Position numbers and translations under genes: made by a program
The notes under the pieces: model-generated
The model's database searches: none
What the model was told of the DNA's origin: nothing
Seen by the model: only the letters and a program-made list of their open reading frames with translations
Assembly (NCBI GenBank): GCA_919901705.1
Contig: CAKKPR010000078.1
Coordinates: forward strand, 1 to 6,455
Reading direction: 5' to 3'
Source of the DNA: Thermodesulfovibrionales bacterium
GTDB taxonomy: Bacteria; Nitrospirota; Thermodesulfovibrionia; Thermodesulfovibrionales; UBA1546
DNA: 6,455 bases
In this document: positions 6,283 through 6,455 of the stretch, in pieces
Layout: each line of letters opens with the position of its first letter
Numbering within the stretch: position 1 is the stretch's first letter

Positions 6283-6455
6283 ATGAAAGACGACAAATTA
6301 TCAGCTCTCGTAGATATCCTGAAAAAAATGGAGAGCGCGGTCCTTGCCTATTCAGGAGGGGTTGACAGCACGCTTTTGCTTAAGGCAATGCAGCTTTCAG
6401 GGATAAGGTCCCTTGCTGTGACAGCAGTTTCCGGGACAATGCCGGAACAGGATTT
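6283..6455 (+). CDS. larE: LarE-like ATP-dependent sulfur transferase, N-terminal part only
   Basis: The first 57 codons are visible before the right edge. Residues 24-30 are SGGVDST, the PP-loop that binds ATP in adenylating enzymes, preceded by LKKMESAVLAY and followed by LLLKAMQLSG, SLAVTAVSGTMPEQD. This arrangement, with the loop very near the N-terminus and a TA(V/T)S...PE segment after it, fits LarE (TIGR00268). LarE adenylates the pyridinium dinucleotide precursor and donates sulfur from its own cysteine to build the nickel-pincer cofactor of lactate racemase and related enzymes. Other PP-loop enzymes such as ThiI, TtcA or NadE are less likely from the flanking residues. The sacrificial cysteine lies outside the window, so function cannot be confirmed. 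Confidence 0.8.
   Translation, partial: MKDDKLSALVDILKKMESAVLAYSGGVDSTLLLKAMQLSGIRSLAVTAVSGTMPEQD

Overview
The window reads as chromosomal DNA from an anaerobic-type bacterium of moderate GC content. The gene set (a fused TIGR03960/TIGR03936 radical SAM protein next to an RNase G, a LarE-type PP-loop enzyme and a VapBC module) and the AT-rich intergenic style suggest a Nitrospirota or Desulfobacterota-like lineage. That placement is an inference, not a phylogenetic result.

Layout: positions 1-551 hold a minus-strand toxin-antitoxin operon, a Phd/YefM-type antitoxin overlapping by 4 bases a PIN-domain toxin that runs off the left edge. Its promoter region (558-590) has good -35 and -10 boxes and two adjacent palindromes, and the start codon sits almost at the predicted transcription start. 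On the plus strand follow a membrane-anchored, cysteine-free protein of unknown function (700-1830), an 842-residue radical SAM fusion protein (1896-4424), an RNase E/G family ribonuclease (4476-5981), a 301-base intergenic stretch (5982-6282) with a probable terminator and a 91-bp palindromic repeat, and the first 57 codons of a larE-like gene (from 6283).

The radical SAM gene and the ribonuclease are 51 bases apart and probably cotranscribed. Their adjacency is a recurring bacterial arrangement and hints at a role linked to RNA or ribosomes, although the radical SAM reaction is unknown.

The most unusual content is repeat DNA that has entered the radical SAM gene in three places without breaking it: a CACGCTG heptamer array (2490-2517), an in-frame 66-bp palindromic element (3673-3738) that shares its ends with the intergenic repeat at 6095-6185, and an AT-rich heptamer array (4373-4414) that appears to have supplied the protein's last residues. 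A second heptamer array, of TTTNCAT type, fills the gap between this gene and the ribonuclease gene. This resembles the protein-invading palindromic elements known from Rickettsia.

I see no CRISPR array, tRNA, rRNA or transposase gene, and no clearly new multi-gene system.
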